Shown: positions 7,947-16,903 of the stretch, one piece after another | Position numbering within the stretch: the first letter of the stretch is position 1 | Layout of the letters: every line of letters begins with the position of its first letter | DNA from: Parachlamydiales bacterium | Lineage (GTDB): Bacteria; Chlamydiota; Chlamydiia; Chlamydiales; JABDDJ01 | Reading direction: 5' to 3' | DNA: 64,000 nucleotides | Assembly (NCBI GenBank): GCA_041671045.1 | Contig: JBAZCF010000005.1 | Coordinates: forward strand, 120,871-184,870 | Notes under the pieces: model-generated | The model's input: the letters and a program-made list of their open reading frames with translations, nothing else | Database searches by the model: none | What the model was told of the DNA's origin: nothing | Translations under genes and position numbers: made by a program

Positions 7947-10900
7947 ATGGCAACATTTATAAGTAAAATTATTTATGGTATAGCATGGAAGACCTACTCC
8001 TCCGTTCTTGCTTTTTTCTGCATAGTTATAGGAATAATCGTTCTCTATGGCTGGAAAATCGAAAGTTCAGCACTGGTCCAAGTCTATTCCACCTATGCCC
8101 CTATGAAGGTCAATACCGCGCTATGCTTTATCCTTACAGGCGCTTCTATCTTATTACATATAAATTTCTTGCATAGGATTGCAAGGATCCTGAATTTTTT
8201 AGTGATCATTGTAGTGTTGGTAACCGGATTGCAATATATCCTGCATGTTGATTTTGGTATTGATAATTTTATTTTCCACCCTTTTACAGCAGTGGAAACA
8301 ATGGTTGCGGGACGGATGTCTCCTACTGCTATTACATGTTTTACTTTCACTAACATGGGATTGGCATTATTAGGAACGCGGAGCCTTATTACAGCGTTTC
8401 TTCAAGGGATTTCGGGGATATTTGTACTTGTCCTTTCGTTAGCTTCCATCTTTTTCTATTTGAGCGGTTTGAAGGGCTCACTGATCGGAACGAATTTAAC
8501 GTATATGGCAATACATACTTCACTGTTATTTCAGGGCTTAGGCTGGCTCTTATTCATTCATTCAGGAAAGATGCTGACACATTTCTCTTCCCGGCATGGC
8601 TGGCTATTACCCGTATTTGTGGGGATAGGAGGGCTTGCTATAACCGCGTGCTTATTTTTGGCATTAAGGGAACAGCAAAAGATTTTATTAAACAAGTCAT
8701 TCGACATTATTTCAGAGGGTATTGGTGATTCTATAGAGAACTATTTTGATGATAGGATCAAAGGGATTATGCGGGTATCTACTCGTTGGACGGCGAGGGG
8801 GGGGGCTCCGAAGAATGAATGGTTAGCGGATGCAGAGAGTTATGTGAAGGATCATCCAAGTATTCAATTTATGTTTAAAACAGACGAAGATGAACATATT
8901 ATTTGGACAGCACCTTTGAAAGATGATCAGTTGCTAAATGGTATGAAATTGCCGCCTCTTAAAGCACTTTCAAGCACTGAAGGAGGGAAGATTGGAATTT
9001 CATATAACAAGGCGTTATTCAATAACAAAACAGTTTTTATTATTGCTGCGCGATTGAGTGTGAATAAAAAACCGGAGGGGTATGTCGGAGCTGTGTTCGA
9101 TATTGATAAACTCATTAATACGACAATGAAACGATCAAATTTTCAAAAATTTGGTATAAAGGTTTACCATGACGGCTCTTTAGTCACTTCTGAAAATATC
9201 GGCAGATCATCAGACTATACCGGAAAAGGTAAAATTGATATTTCCGATCATGTGTTCGATTTAGAAATCTTTCCGGATGCGAGTTTCGTTGCAAAACAAA
9301 AATCAACCCTTCCTTTTGCTATTTTGTTTGTAGGGCTTCTTTTGTCTGCTCTTTCTTCAATCGCTACTTATTACAATGTAGAAGTGGCGAAAGGACGTCG
9401 CAATTTACATAAAGCATATAGTGAAATGAGCCAGAAGGAAAAAGAGCTTAGACGTCAAAAGAATCTTCTACAGTATATTATGGATAATTCCGATGTCCTC
9501 ATTTACTTGAAGGATATCAAAGGCAAATATTTGCTTGTGAATTCCCGTTTTATAGAGTTATTTTGCAGCGAAGGCCCTCATAAAGGGTTCACCGATTTCG
9601 ATCTCTTTCCTGCTGATATTGCAGAACATCTGATTCAAAATGATAAAAAAATTATGAATGAAAAAAAGAAGCAGATGATTGAAGAAGTCGTTCCCGTAAA
9701 GGGGGGACAGAAGACCTTTTTATCTTTAAAAGCCCCCGTGTTCGATACCGATGGTAACTTTTATGCAATCTGTGGAATGTCTACAGATATTTCAAAAAGG
9801 ATTGAAGCTGAGAAAAAGCTGCAATCCTCCCTTAATAGCCTAGAAGAGATTAATCGACAAATATTAGAAGCCAGGAAAAAAGCTGAAGAGGCTAATATTG
9901 CAAAAAGCGCCTTTCTAGCAAATATGAGCCACGAAATCCGCACTCCTTTGAATGGCGTCATTGGTATGACGGAGCTGTTGTATAACACAGAGTTATCAGA
10001 GAAGCAGGAAAGATACGTTCAAAGAATTTCATCTTCTGGGAAAATGCTTTTAACTCTTGTGAACGATATTTTAGATCTTTCGAAAATTGAAGCAGGGAAA
10101 TTGATCTTAGATACTACTGAGGGTAATATTGCAACTTTGGTCAAAGAGGTTGTCGAGATTATGACGGTGCGTACAGAAGAGAAAAATCTCCAACTTAGCA
10201 TAGATCTGGATCCCCAAATACCGAATCCAATCTTTTTAGATGTTGCCCGTTTGCGTCAGATACTGGTTAATCTTGTAGGCAATGCCGTGAAGTTTACCGA
10301 AAAAGGGGGGGTTAAGATTAAGTGCTTTTGCATTAAGCATAAGGAAACCGACAGCAATCATATGGCGCTGCGGTTTGAAGTGATAGATACAGGAATAGGA
10401 ATAACTAAGAGTAAATTTAATCAGATTTTTGAAAAGTTCTCTCAAGCAGATGTTTCAACGACACGTAAATTTGGAGGAACAGGCTTAGGCCTTGCCATTT
10501 GCAAGCAGTTAGTGGAAAGAATGGGTGGAGATATAGGCTTTGAGAGCGAGGAAAATAAGGGATCGACATTTTGGTTTGAGTTATTATTTACTCTCCAAAA
10601 GAAAGAAGGAGCAAAAGACCCTGAATGGAGGCCCACTTGCGAGCAATTTTCGGAACTAAAATTCTTAATTCTAGGGTGTAATTCACAGCAAACCTCCGTT
10701 ATAAAAGATTATGTAGGAAGCTGGAATATAAAATGCACTCATTGCTATACAGGTGAAGCCGCCGTTGAAGAGTGCCTTTCAGAAATCACGTATGATATAT
10801 TAATTGTGGATGATAGTGTGCAGGATTGGGAAGCTATTACCGTTGTGAATAGTCTCTTAGCTAATCAAGGTAAAAAGAGAGTGGCTATTTTACTGGTATA

Positions 10901-11099
10901 TTCCGGCCTTAAACCTCAGTCAGAGGTTTCTTCTAAGGTAGATATTGTCTTAAAATTGCCTTTCTCCAGTTCTGAGCTATTTAATTGCGTGGCAGCATAT
11001 TTCACTAGGTCATTCAGGAACAAAGATGAGTTTCTAAATGATTATTCGTTAACCCAAACAAATGATGCAAAGGGTAACAATGAAAAAAATAACAAGTAA
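7947..11099 (+). CDS. Membrane hybrid sensor histidine kinase (HK plus degenerate receiver)
   Basis: The 1050-residue product has about six hydrophobic segments in residues 15-240. A probable extracytoplasmic sensor domain (about 240-445) is closed by another membrane helix near 455. A PAS domain (about 505-620) and a coiled coil follow, then HisKA with the phosphorylated His at H662 in NMSHEIRTPLNG. The HATPase domain has an intact N box (NLVGNAVKF), G1 box (DTGIGI) and G2 box (GGTGLGL), so it should be active. Residues about 885-1030 look like a receiver domain that lacks the paired N-terminal acidic residues. The stop overlaps the next gene, which encodes a complete receiver. The signal sensed is unknown. 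Confidence 0.93.
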   Translation: MATFISKIIYGIAWKTYSSVLAFFCIVIGIIVLYGWKIESSALVQVYSTYAPMKVNTALCFILTGASILLHINFLHRIARILNFLVIIVVLVTGLQYILHVDFGIDNFIFHPFTAVETMVAGRMSPTAITCFTFTNMGLALLGTRSLITAFLQGISGIFVLVLSLASIFFYLSGLKGSLIGTNLTYMAIHTSLLFQGLGWLLFIHSGKMLTHFSSRHGWLLPVFVGIGGLAITACLFLALREQQKILLNKSFDIISEGIGDSIENYFDDRIKGIMRVSTRWTARGGAPKNEWLADAESYVKDHPSIQFMFKTDEDEHIIWTAPLKDDQLLNGMKLPPLKALSSTEGGKIGISYNKALFNNKTVFIIAARLSVNKKPEGYVGAVFDIDKLINTTMKRSNFQKFGIKVYHDGSLVTSENIGRSSDYTGKGKIDISDHVFDLEIFPDASFVAKQKSTLPFAILFVGLLLSALSSIATYYNVEVAKGRRNLHKAYSEMSQKEKELRRQKNLLQYIMDNSDVLIYLKDIKGKYLLVNSRFIELFCSEGPHKGFTDFDLFPADIAEHLIQNDKKIMNEKKKQMIEEVVPVKGGQKTFLSLKAPVFDTDGNFYAICGMSTDISKRIEAEKKLQSSLNSLEEINRQILEARKKAEEANIAKSAFLANMSHEIRTPLNGVIGMTELLYNTELSEKQERYVQRISSSGKMLLTLVNDILDLSKIEAGKLILDTTEGNIATLVKEVVEIMTVRTEEKNLQLSIDLDPQIPNPIFLDVARLRQILVNLVGNAVKFTEKGGVKIKCFCIKHKETDSNHMALRFEVIDTGIGITKSKFNQIFEKFSQADVSTTRKFGGTGLGLAICKQLVERMGGDIGFESEENKGSTFWFELLFTLQKKEGAKDPEWRPTCEQFSELKFLILGCNSQQTSVIKDYVGSWNIKCTHCYTGEAAVEECLSEITYDILIVDDSVQDWEAITVVNSLLANQGKKRVAILLVYSGLKPQSEVSSKVDIVLKLPFSSSELFNCVAAYFTRSFRNKDEFLNDYSLTQTNDAKGNNEKNNK

Positions 11100-11496
11100 A
11101 TTTCCGGGACGAAACGTCCTTGTCGTTGAGGACAATCTCATTAACCAGGAAATCATAAAAGAACTCCTTGAACTCATGGACTTCCATATCGATATCGCTT
11201 CACACGGAAAAGAAGCATTGAAGAGCACGGCTGCAAAGAAATATGATATTATTTTTATGGATATCCAAATGCCTGAAATGGACGGGTACGAAACGACACG
11301 ACAGATCAGACATATTGAAAGCCCCAATAAACACACTACCATTATTGCTTTAACAGCAAATGCCATGAGCGATGATAAGATAAAATGTATAGAAGTAGGG
11401 ATGAACGATTATCTTTCAAAACCTCTGGATGTACAAAAATTGGAGGTCATATTGCAAAAGTACCTTATTAATCTAAGCGACGATGCTAATAAATGA
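11080..11496 (+). CDS. Stand-alone receiver-domain response regulator
   Basis: A single CheY-like receiver of 138 residues: acidic pair in VVEDN, phospho-acceptor D61 in FMDIQMPEMDG, Thr in ALTAN, and Lys in YLSKPLD. No output domain follows. The start is placed at ATG 11080, preceded by AAAGGG; an upstream ATG at 11062 would add six residues. It overlaps the kinase gene by 20 bases, with the A7 run 11083-11089 inside the overlap. The arrangement looks like the second receiver of a hybrid kinase split into its own gene. It probably takes phosphate from the kinase and may pass it to an unlinked phosphotransfer protein. Confidence 0.92.
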   Translation: MKKITSKFPGRNVLVVEDNLINQEIIKELLELMDFHIDIASHGKEALKSTAAKKYDIIFMDIQMPEMDGYETTRQIRHIESPNKHTTIIALTANAMSDDKIKCIEVGMNDYLSKPLDVQKLEVILQKYLINLSDDANK

Positions 11497-12833
11497 AGAT
11501 CGAAAATGAGTATGAGAACCTTCCCTCCTTATCTCAAAAGCCATTTATCCAGGCATTAATCTGCGCATTAAGCCTGGCTCTCATCCATTATGTTCTGGGA
11601 GGAGGAGCCTTGTTTCTTCCTTTGATCCTCTATGGATTTTGGTTTTTGTCATGCATAATAGCCTCTTTATACGGCACAGTTGTGGGGCTGTTTTGCTCAA
11701 TCTTATGCAGTGCAATTTATTTGCTTTTTCATGTATTCGATCCAAACATTCCTTTGGGAGCATTATTACAGTTCCGCCCTTACGAGCAGCCTTTATTATG
11801 GATTTTCTCAGCGATAGTTTTTGGAGAAATTCGTTCACAGCTCAATCTTACTATGCTGCAAATGCAAGACCATCTCTCTCTCTTAAGTGATTCTAATCAA
11901 ATGCTGCAGGACAATGTTGCAGAAGTGCAGAGAGAGAATAATAAGTTTAAGCATTTGTTAGTCTCAAGTAGCGAGAAAAATGAGGAGACCATCAATGTTT
12001 TGCTTCCACTTTTAGCCCTTAAGTCAACACAGGTATTGCTTAATGTAGAAAACGCTATTCATACCATATTGAGTCCTAAGAAATTCTCTATCTATGCCAA
12101 CGGGAATGATGGGCTGGAGATTTTGATTTCACACGGCTGGTCTGCGATGGATGCCTTCCCTTTGCGTATTGTTCCGGATGATCTTCTCTATAAATCAGTA
12201 GTGATCCATAGGGAAGCTGTTGCCGCAACAGACATACCGATCGATTTCCTTGAAAAACATGGAGTCTTTGCCGCTCCCTTTAGCGATCCCGAAACAGGGG
12301 AAGTCTACGGGATGATTAAAATAGAGGAAATGGGAGCGAAGCCCCTCGATCAAAGCAGCGTTGAAATTGCCAAAGAGTTGTGTCGGTTCATAGGCCAGGT
12401 TTATGCACTGGCCCGCCATTACCAAGATGCAATGAAGAGCTCTATCTACTCGCGACAAGGCTATATCTATTCTGATGCCATGCACCAGTGCTTGCATGAA
12501 TATTTACTGATGTTAGCAAAAAAGCTTGGGTTCTCTTTATCTTCTTTCCATATTGTGCTGAGGTCTGCCTCGGAGAATGTTTTCTTATCTGAACTGCGTA
12601 TCGTTTCAGAGATCATCGCCAGAATACTACCCTCGCAGGCCCTGATCTTCCAGGGTAAGGGCCCGTCTTATGAATTATCAGTGCTTCTTCCCGGATGCCT
12701 GCCTAGGCAAGTAGAAACATATGAAGTTGCTTTAACTAAAGCTTTACATGAGCAAGGTTCACTCAAAACTAGCAAAGTATATGTGACACGTAAAACAGAA
12801 TATGTGCTAGAAGTAGCATTGATGAATAGTTAA
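11493..12833 (+). CDS. Membrane protein with GAF-like region, PelD-like layout
   Basis: The start overlaps the receiver gene stop as ATGA, so translation is coupled. The 446 residues begin with three or four hydrophobic segments (about 20-115), then a coiled coil (about 120-165). A region with the feel of a GAF domain (about 170-305) is followed by a C-terminal alpha/beta domain (about 320-446) without GGDEF residues. This order matches PelD, a cyclic-di-GMP-sensing protein with four membrane helices, GAF and degenerate GGDEF. The match is of layout only, and no other pel genes are nearby. A partner in the same signalling pathway as the kinase is likely. Confidence 0.72.
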   Translation: MKIENEYENLPSLSQKPFIQALICALSLALIHYVLGGGALFLPLILYGFWFLSCIIASLYGTVVGLFCSILCSAIYLLFHVFDPNIPLGALLQFRPYEQPLLWIFSAIVFGEIRSQLNLTMLQMQDHLSLLSDSNQMLQDNVAEVQRENNKFKHLLVSSSEKNEETINVLLPLLALKSTQVLLNVENAIHTILSPKKFSIYANGNDGLEILISHGWSAMDAFPLRIVPDDLLYKSVVIHREAVAATDIPIDFLEKHGVFAAPFSDPETGEVYGMIKIEEMGAKPLDQSSVEIAKELCRFIGQVYALARHYQDAMKSSIYSRQGYIYSDAMHQCLHEYLLMLAKKLGFSLSSFHIVLRSASENVFLSELRIVSEIIARILPSQALIFQGKGPSYELSVLLPGCLPRQVETYEVALTKALHEQGSLKTSKVYVTRKTEYVLEVALMNS

Positions 12834-12870
12834 TCATTATTTAAATCTGAATATTTTCCGGAGAAATGAT

Positions 12871-13404
12871 ATGTCTCAAGTTACACTTAGAGGAAAGCCA
12901 ATTCATACTCTAGGCCATCTGCCCAGTGTAGGAAAAACAGTACCGAATTTTACTCTAGTAGGGAGTGATCTCTCTGAAGTGACATTATCGCAATTTAACG
13001 GTAAGACTGTACTATTAAATATTTTTCCTAGCCTAGATACAGATGTTTGCGCCTTATCGGTGCAGAAGTTTAATGCCGAATTAGCGAAGCATCCTGAAAT
13101 AACAGTGCTTCATATTTCCAAAGACCTGCCTTTTGCTATGAACCGATTTTGTTCTACGAATAAATTGGAAGGCGCCACTACGTTATCTGCTTTCAACAGC
13201 AATTTCGGAAAGGATTTTGGTGTGGAAATTCAAGAAGGACCCATGAGAGGATTGTTATCACGCGCTGTGATTATTTTAGATGAGCAAGGCAAAGTTATTT
13301 ACGAAGAACAAGTTCCTGAAATAGGACAAGAACCTGACTATAAAAAAGCACTATCAGCATTAGGAATTGATTTAGCCGTTTCTAAAGGAGGTAACCATGC
13401 TTAA
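12871..13404 (+). CDS. tpx: Thiol peroxidase (2-Cys, Tpx type)
   Basis: Tpx reduces hydrogen peroxide and alkyl hydroperoxides using thioredoxin. The 177-residue protein shows the family motif around peroxidatic C60 (FPSLDTDVC) and resolving C94 in RFCSTNKLEG, the spacing of E. coli Tpx. The conserved Arg lies in MRGLLSRAVIILD. GGAG precedes the ATG at good spacing. The 3' end overlaps the superoxide dismutase gene by 8 bases, so the two are translated from one transcript and act in sequence: dismutase produces peroxide, Tpx removes it. Confidence 0.96.
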   Translation: MSQVTLRGKPIHTLGHLPSVGKTVPNFTLVGSDLSEVTLSQFNGKTVLLNIFPSLDTDVCALSVQKFNAELAKHPEITVLHISKDLPFAMNRFCSTNKLEGATTLSAFNSNFGKDFGVEIQEGPMRGLLSRAVIILDEQGKVIYEEQVPEIGQEPDYKKALSALGIDLAVSKGGNHA

Positions 13405-14128
13405 AAAATACCGTTTTGCATCTTTGTTATTGTTGATTCAAGCTATGGCATTACCTTTGGCTGCTGCACCAGAGTCCAATTCAACCTACCAAACCTACGT
13501 AGCTAAGGATTTCAGCACTCTAAAAGGTTTGAAAGGTATTTCAGATAATCTGATGGCGATGCACTTGAAACTTTATGAAGGCTACGTCAAAAACACGAAT
13601 TTACTGCACGATCAGTTGCAAGATCTTGTCAAAGAAGGAAAAGAACGCTCTCCCCAATATGCCGGGCTGAAAAGAATCTACGGCTGGGAATTTGATGGTA
13701 TGCGCTTGCATGAGTATTATTTCGGCAATCTGGGCGGTGACGGAAAACCCGTCCAAGAAGGGACTTTAAATAAAGCGATCGTAAAACAGTTTGGGTCCTA
13801 TGAGAATTGGAAAAAAGACTTTATCGCGACCGGAATGATCAGAGGAATTGGCTGGGCTGTGCTTTATCAAGACCCTTCCAATGGAAATTTAGTCAATACA
13901 TGGATCAATGAACACGATCTAGGGCATCTTGCCGGTGGCAAGCCTTTAGTTATCATGGATGTATTTGAACATGCTTATATCACTGAATATGGCTTGAATC
14001 GTGAAGACTACATCAAAGCTTTCTTTGATAACTTATCATGGAAAGTTGCTGAAGAGAGATTTAACCCTGCCGTTGTTACGTCTCCAACAACCCAGGAGCT
14101 CACTACAAATAAGCTAAGATATAAGTAG
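13397..14128 (+). CDS. Exported Fe/Mn-family superoxide dismutase
   Basis: The product starts with a signal peptide (KKYR, then a Leu/Ala-rich core, probable cleavage near AAA at residues 22-24), so the enzyme should act in the periplasm, whereas most Fe/Mn dismutases are cytoplasmic. Metal ligands are H56, H105 (in MRLHEYYF), D188 and H192 (in MDVFEHAY). DVWEHAY is more usual, so Phe replaces Trp. The first His is one residue closer to the following YV than in E. coli SodB, marking a divergent subgroup with the motif HxKLYxGYV. A canonical AAAGGAGGT ribosome binding site lies inside the end of tpx. A terminator follows. Confidence 0.92.
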   Translation: MLKKYRFASLLLLIQAMALPLAAAPESNSTYQTYVAKDFSTLKGLKGISDNLMAMHLKLYEGYVKNTNLLHDQLQDLVKEGKERSPQYAGLKRIYGWEFDGMRLHEYYFGNLGGDGKPVQEGTLNKAIVKQFGSYENWKKDFIATGMIRGIGWAVLYQDPSNGNLVNTWINEHDLGHLAGGKPLVIMDVFEHAYITEYGLNREDYIKAFFDNLSWKVAEERFNPAVVTSPTTQELTTNKLRYK

Positions 14129-14136
14129 TCATGACC

Positions 14137-14157
14137 GCGGCGCATTTTATGCGCCGC
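14137..14157 (+). terminator. Intrinsic terminator after tpx-sod
   Basis: A perfect 9-bp GC-rich stem GCGGCGCAT / ATGCGCCGC with a TTT loop lies 8 bases after the dismutase stop. It is followed by only a short T-rich stretch. It probably ends the tpx-sod transcript ahead of coaD. Confidence 0.7.
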
Positions 14158-14175
14158 TTCTAGAAATGGGGTTAT

Positions 14176-14646
14176 ATGGAACAGGCTGTCTTCCCGGGGA
14201 CTTTCAACCCGCCGACAATAGGGCATCTGGATATTATTGAAAGAGCATCAAAACTTGTTAAAACACTTTATGTTGCTGTAGGGAATAACCCTAAGAAAAG
14301 CAAGCAGGAAGCGACAATAGAGAAACGTTTAGAATGGCTAAAACTCATCACTTCAAACCTGCCAAACGTACAAGTCGTTTCATTTGAAGGACTGCTTGCA
14401 GATTTCGCTAGAATAAACGGTATCAAGGTAGCTATCCGTTCTATCCGCGGGGCGTTGGAACTGGAGCAGGAAACTATGCAAGCCAAGATGAATAAGGCTA
14501 TGACTGGATTAGAGACACTATTTATTCCATCAGATCTTCCTTACATCAGCTCTAGTTTAGTCAGAGAAGTCGCTGTCAATAAAGGCCCGATTGAGGCTTT
14601 TGTACCTTATAGTTTGGTTAAGGATATCCTTATTGCCTACTCTTAA
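14176..14646 (+). CDS. coaD: Phosphopantetheine adenylyltransferase
   Basis: CoaD transfers AMP from ATP to 4'-phosphopantetheine, the penultimate step of coenzyme A synthesis. The 156-residue protein has the nucleotidyltransferase motif PGTFNPPTIGH (T14-H17), a central AIRSIRG block, and the C-terminal ISSSLVREVA motif. Length is typical. It lies between the sod terminator and the convergent ROK kinase gene, whose stop is 2 bases away, so it is probably transcribed alone. Confidence 0.97.
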   Translation: MEQAVFPGTFNPPTIGHLDIIERASKLVKTLYVAVGNNPKKSKQEATIEKRLEWLKLITSNLPNVQVVSFEGLLADFARINGIKVAIRSIRGALELEQETMQAKMNKAMTGLETLFIPSDLPYISSSLVREVAVNKGPIEAFVPYSLVKDILIAYS

Positions 14647-14648
14647 TT

Positions 14649-15608
14649 CTATTCCACAGTAGCTGCCGCTGCTGCGCCGATGACATTAGCTTTCACACCA
14701 AGTTTTGCGGGGATGCTCTCCAATTTTGCTGTTGCAGCTTTTAAGGCATAGCGGAGGATCTCTTGGTGCACTTCTTGAATAAATGTGGGATGGGATAGGG
14801 CCACGCTGCCCCCAAAAATGATTTTTTGTGGATTGAATGCATTCACAAAAGAAACACATCCGTGAGCAAGGTTTTTTATTAGATCATTATGGATTTCTAT
14901 AGCAAGGGGATCCGCAAGTTTATGGGCTGCAGTCAGATGTTCGCCTTTGATTTTATGGATATCGCCTTCTGCAAGTTCAAGCAGCTTTTTGGCACGTTCC
15001 GGGTTATTGGCCACAGCTTCTTGAACAGTCACTGCAATGCCCCAACCACCTGCATAGGCCTCTAAACAGCCGCGATTTCCACAGGTGCATTGACGTCCAC
15101 CTTCACGCAAGGTCGTATGTCCCAGTTCACCTGCGGTGTTGCTGTAGCCCTGCATGAGGTGGCCATTAGTGACTATGCCTCCGCCGATACCCGTTCCGAT
15201 AAAGATACAGATGAAATCTTTGCATCCTTTTCCTGCTCCATGAAGCCATTCGCCCCAAGTAGCGGCCCTGACATCATTCAATAATACACAGGGAAGGTCG
15301 AGCCCTTTTTCTAAGATGTTTTTAAGGGGGATATCGGTCCAGTTTAAGTTGGGTGCAAAAAGTACTTTGTCACCTTGCGAGCTTATTTGACCTGCGATTC
15401 CGGCTCCGACTGCCTTAACTTTTTGAGGGGATTCTTTGATAAGATTTTTTGATGCGGTAATAATATCTTCTGCAACAGCTTCAGGCCCTTCATGCACACG
15501 GGTAGGTATTTTAATATCTTTAACGACAATGCCTTTGGTATCTACCAAGGCTATTTCCGCTTTTGTTCCGCCAAGATCGATGCCGAGGGATAGAAAATTG
15601 TGAGACAT
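14649..15608 (-). CDS. ROK-family sugar kinase (probable glucokinase)
   Basis: The 319-residue protein begins with the phosphate-binding motif GIDLGGTKAEIALVD. It has a second ATP motif IFIGTGIGGGIV near residue 137, and the ROK zinc motif CTCGNRGCLEAYAGG near residue 174. It lacks the N-terminal helix-turn-helix of NagC/XylR-type ROK repressors, so it is a kinase. Glucose is the most likely substrate, but N-acetylglucosamine or N-acetylmannosamine cannot be excluded from sequence alone. It would feed host sugars into the glycolysis and glycogen pathways also encoded here. A large inverted repeat lies upstream of its start. Confidence 0.88.
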   Translation of the reverse strand: MSHNFLSLGIDLGGTKAEIALVDTKGIVVKDIKIPTRVHEGPEAVAEDIITASKNLIKESPQKVKAVGAGIAGQISSQGDKVLFAPNLNWTDIPLKNILEKGLDLPCVLLNDVRAATWGEWLHGAGKGCKDFICIFIGTGIGGGIVTNGHLMQGYSNTAGELGHTTLREGGRQCTCGNRGCLEAYAGGWGIAVTVQEAVANNPERAKKLLELAEGDIHKIKGEHLTAAHKLADPLAIEIHNDLIKNLAHGCVSFVNAFNPQKIIFGGSVALSHPTFIQEVHQEILRYALKAATAKLESIPAKLGVKANVIGAAAAATVE

Positions 15609-15697
15609 AGTTATTCCGGTTCAGGATGGATATAGATTTGAGCAAGGTCCGTTAGGATACTTTTACTCTAGAAGTGCAATTTGTTAAAACTTGACTT

Positions 15698-15752
15698 TAG
15701 CGGAAATTTCAAATTATTCCTTTGTTAAGGGAATGTTTTGAAATTTCCGCTA
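15698..15752. repeat. Long inverted repeat with 16-bp perfect arms
   Basis: Arms at 15698-15713 and 15737-15752 are perfectly complementary (ending TAGCGGAAATTT / AAATTTCCGCTA). The 23-base centre can extend the pairing through ATTCC / GGAAT. It lies after the MORN gene stop and upstream of the ROK kinase start on the same strand. No T-tract follows on the minus strand, so it is either an attenuator-like structure, a processed RNA hairpin or a palindromic repeat rather than a classic terminator. Confidence 0.65.
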
Positions 15753-15775
15753 GTATTTTGTAAGATTTTGAAAGA

Positions 15776-16801
15776 TTAGATAGTTTCAATTAGCAATTTG
15801 CCGAAGTTAAAGAGACCTTTCAAGGAAGATCCTTGCGGACACTGGACTTTACCGAAACCATGCATATGGTTATATTTAAAATGTCCTTTTCTAATGGTGC
15901 CACAGGGTAGGACAACTGTAGCGAAGCCATTCATGAAGCCGTTTGTGAATTCCCCTTCTATCAACTTTCCGGAGGGGAAGATGACTTTAGCATTTCCTTC
16001 AACTAGGCCGTCTTTAAGTTCACCATTGAGGAGCAGTCCAATAGGTAAGCCTGGAATGGATTGATCTTCCTCACTAAAAGTAATATCTATAGGATTTTCC
16101 GGGCTGTGGCAGGGAAAGGCTACAATTTGCTGCTCATCAAAACTACCAAAAGTAGATTCAGTTTCGAAAGAATGTTCATAATTACTATCAATTTCATTAA
16201 TGAAAGCCTCAGAGGACGAAAATAGACCTTCGACAAACAGACCTGTAAATTGCGATCCGTCGCCTAACAAGATATTGGCTTTTCCTTCCGGTGTTCCATC
16301 GATAAATTCAGCATTCAATGTACACTTGTTTGGGAAAGTTAAAGTGCCATGGCCGTGAATATTCCCGTGAACAAAATAGCCTGTTTGTATAGAGCCGTCT
16401 TTAAATGTTTTTTTACCTTCTCCATGGAGTTTTGATAAAAGGAAGTTTCCTTCATGAAATTCTCCATTAGCAAATTTAATGGATCCTTTCCCATTCAAAA
16501 AGCCATTGATAAATTGTCCGGATTGTGACTCTCCGTCAGCAAAAGAGACTGTTCCTTCTTGAATAATGCCATTGTCAAAGAGACCTTCTTGAGTTTCTTT
16601 GGAAGGAAAAGTGATTTTTCCATATCCGGTAAGATCGTTCTCTATAAAAATCCCTTCATGCACTTCTCCATTGGGGTAGTAGAACATTCCATATTTAGAG
16701 GGGGGCTTATTGATCGTAGAGGTGGCAGCTTTTTCTGAAGGACTGAATTTTTCAAGCGTATGTTTAATAAATCTTAATACTAATCTATAAAAAACATTCA
16801 T
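15776..16801 (-). CDS. MORN-repeat protein
   Basis: The 341-residue protein contains a run of about eight MORN-type repeats of about 20-23 residues in residues 35-210 (patterns such as YPNGEVHEG, FADGESQSG, FANGEFHEG). An acidic linker follows (about 210-250), then about four more repeats up to the C-terminus. The N-terminus is basic and lacks a clear signal peptide. MORN repeats form beta-hairpin rods that in eukaryotes bind membranes and phospholipids; bacterial versions are often of unknown function. A role at a membrane or in host contact is inference. Confidence 0.9.
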   Translation of the reverse strand: MNVFYRLVLRFIKHTLEKFSPSEKAATSTINKPPSKYGMFYYPNGEVHEGIFIENDLTGYGKITFPSKETQEGLFDNGIIQEGTVSFADGESQSGQFINGFLNGKGSIKFANGEFHEGNFLLSKLHGEGKKTFKDGSIQTGYFVHGNIHGHGTLTFPNKCTLNAEFIDGTPEGKANILLGDGSQFTGLFVEGLFSSSEAFINEIDSNYEHSFETESTFGSFDEQQIVAFPCHSPENPIDITFSEEDQSIPGLPIGLLLNGELKDGLVEGNAKVIFPSGKLIEGEFTNGFMNGFATVVLPCGTIRKGHFKYNHMHGFGKVQCPQGSSLKGLFNFGKLLIETI

Positions 16802-16903
16802 TATTGTTATCTTTAAGTTGGTTAGTTAAAACTAATTATAAACTAACTTTTAATTAATGTAAATAATTATTTGATGCAAAAACAGCTCCTACTATACTAT
16901 TGC

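Noticed and set aside
11083..11089. A7 run as a plain sequencing error breaking a hybrid kinase
   Set aside because: The downstream frame has its own well-placed AAAGGG and ATG, so a real gene boundary is at least as likely; reported as an open question instead.
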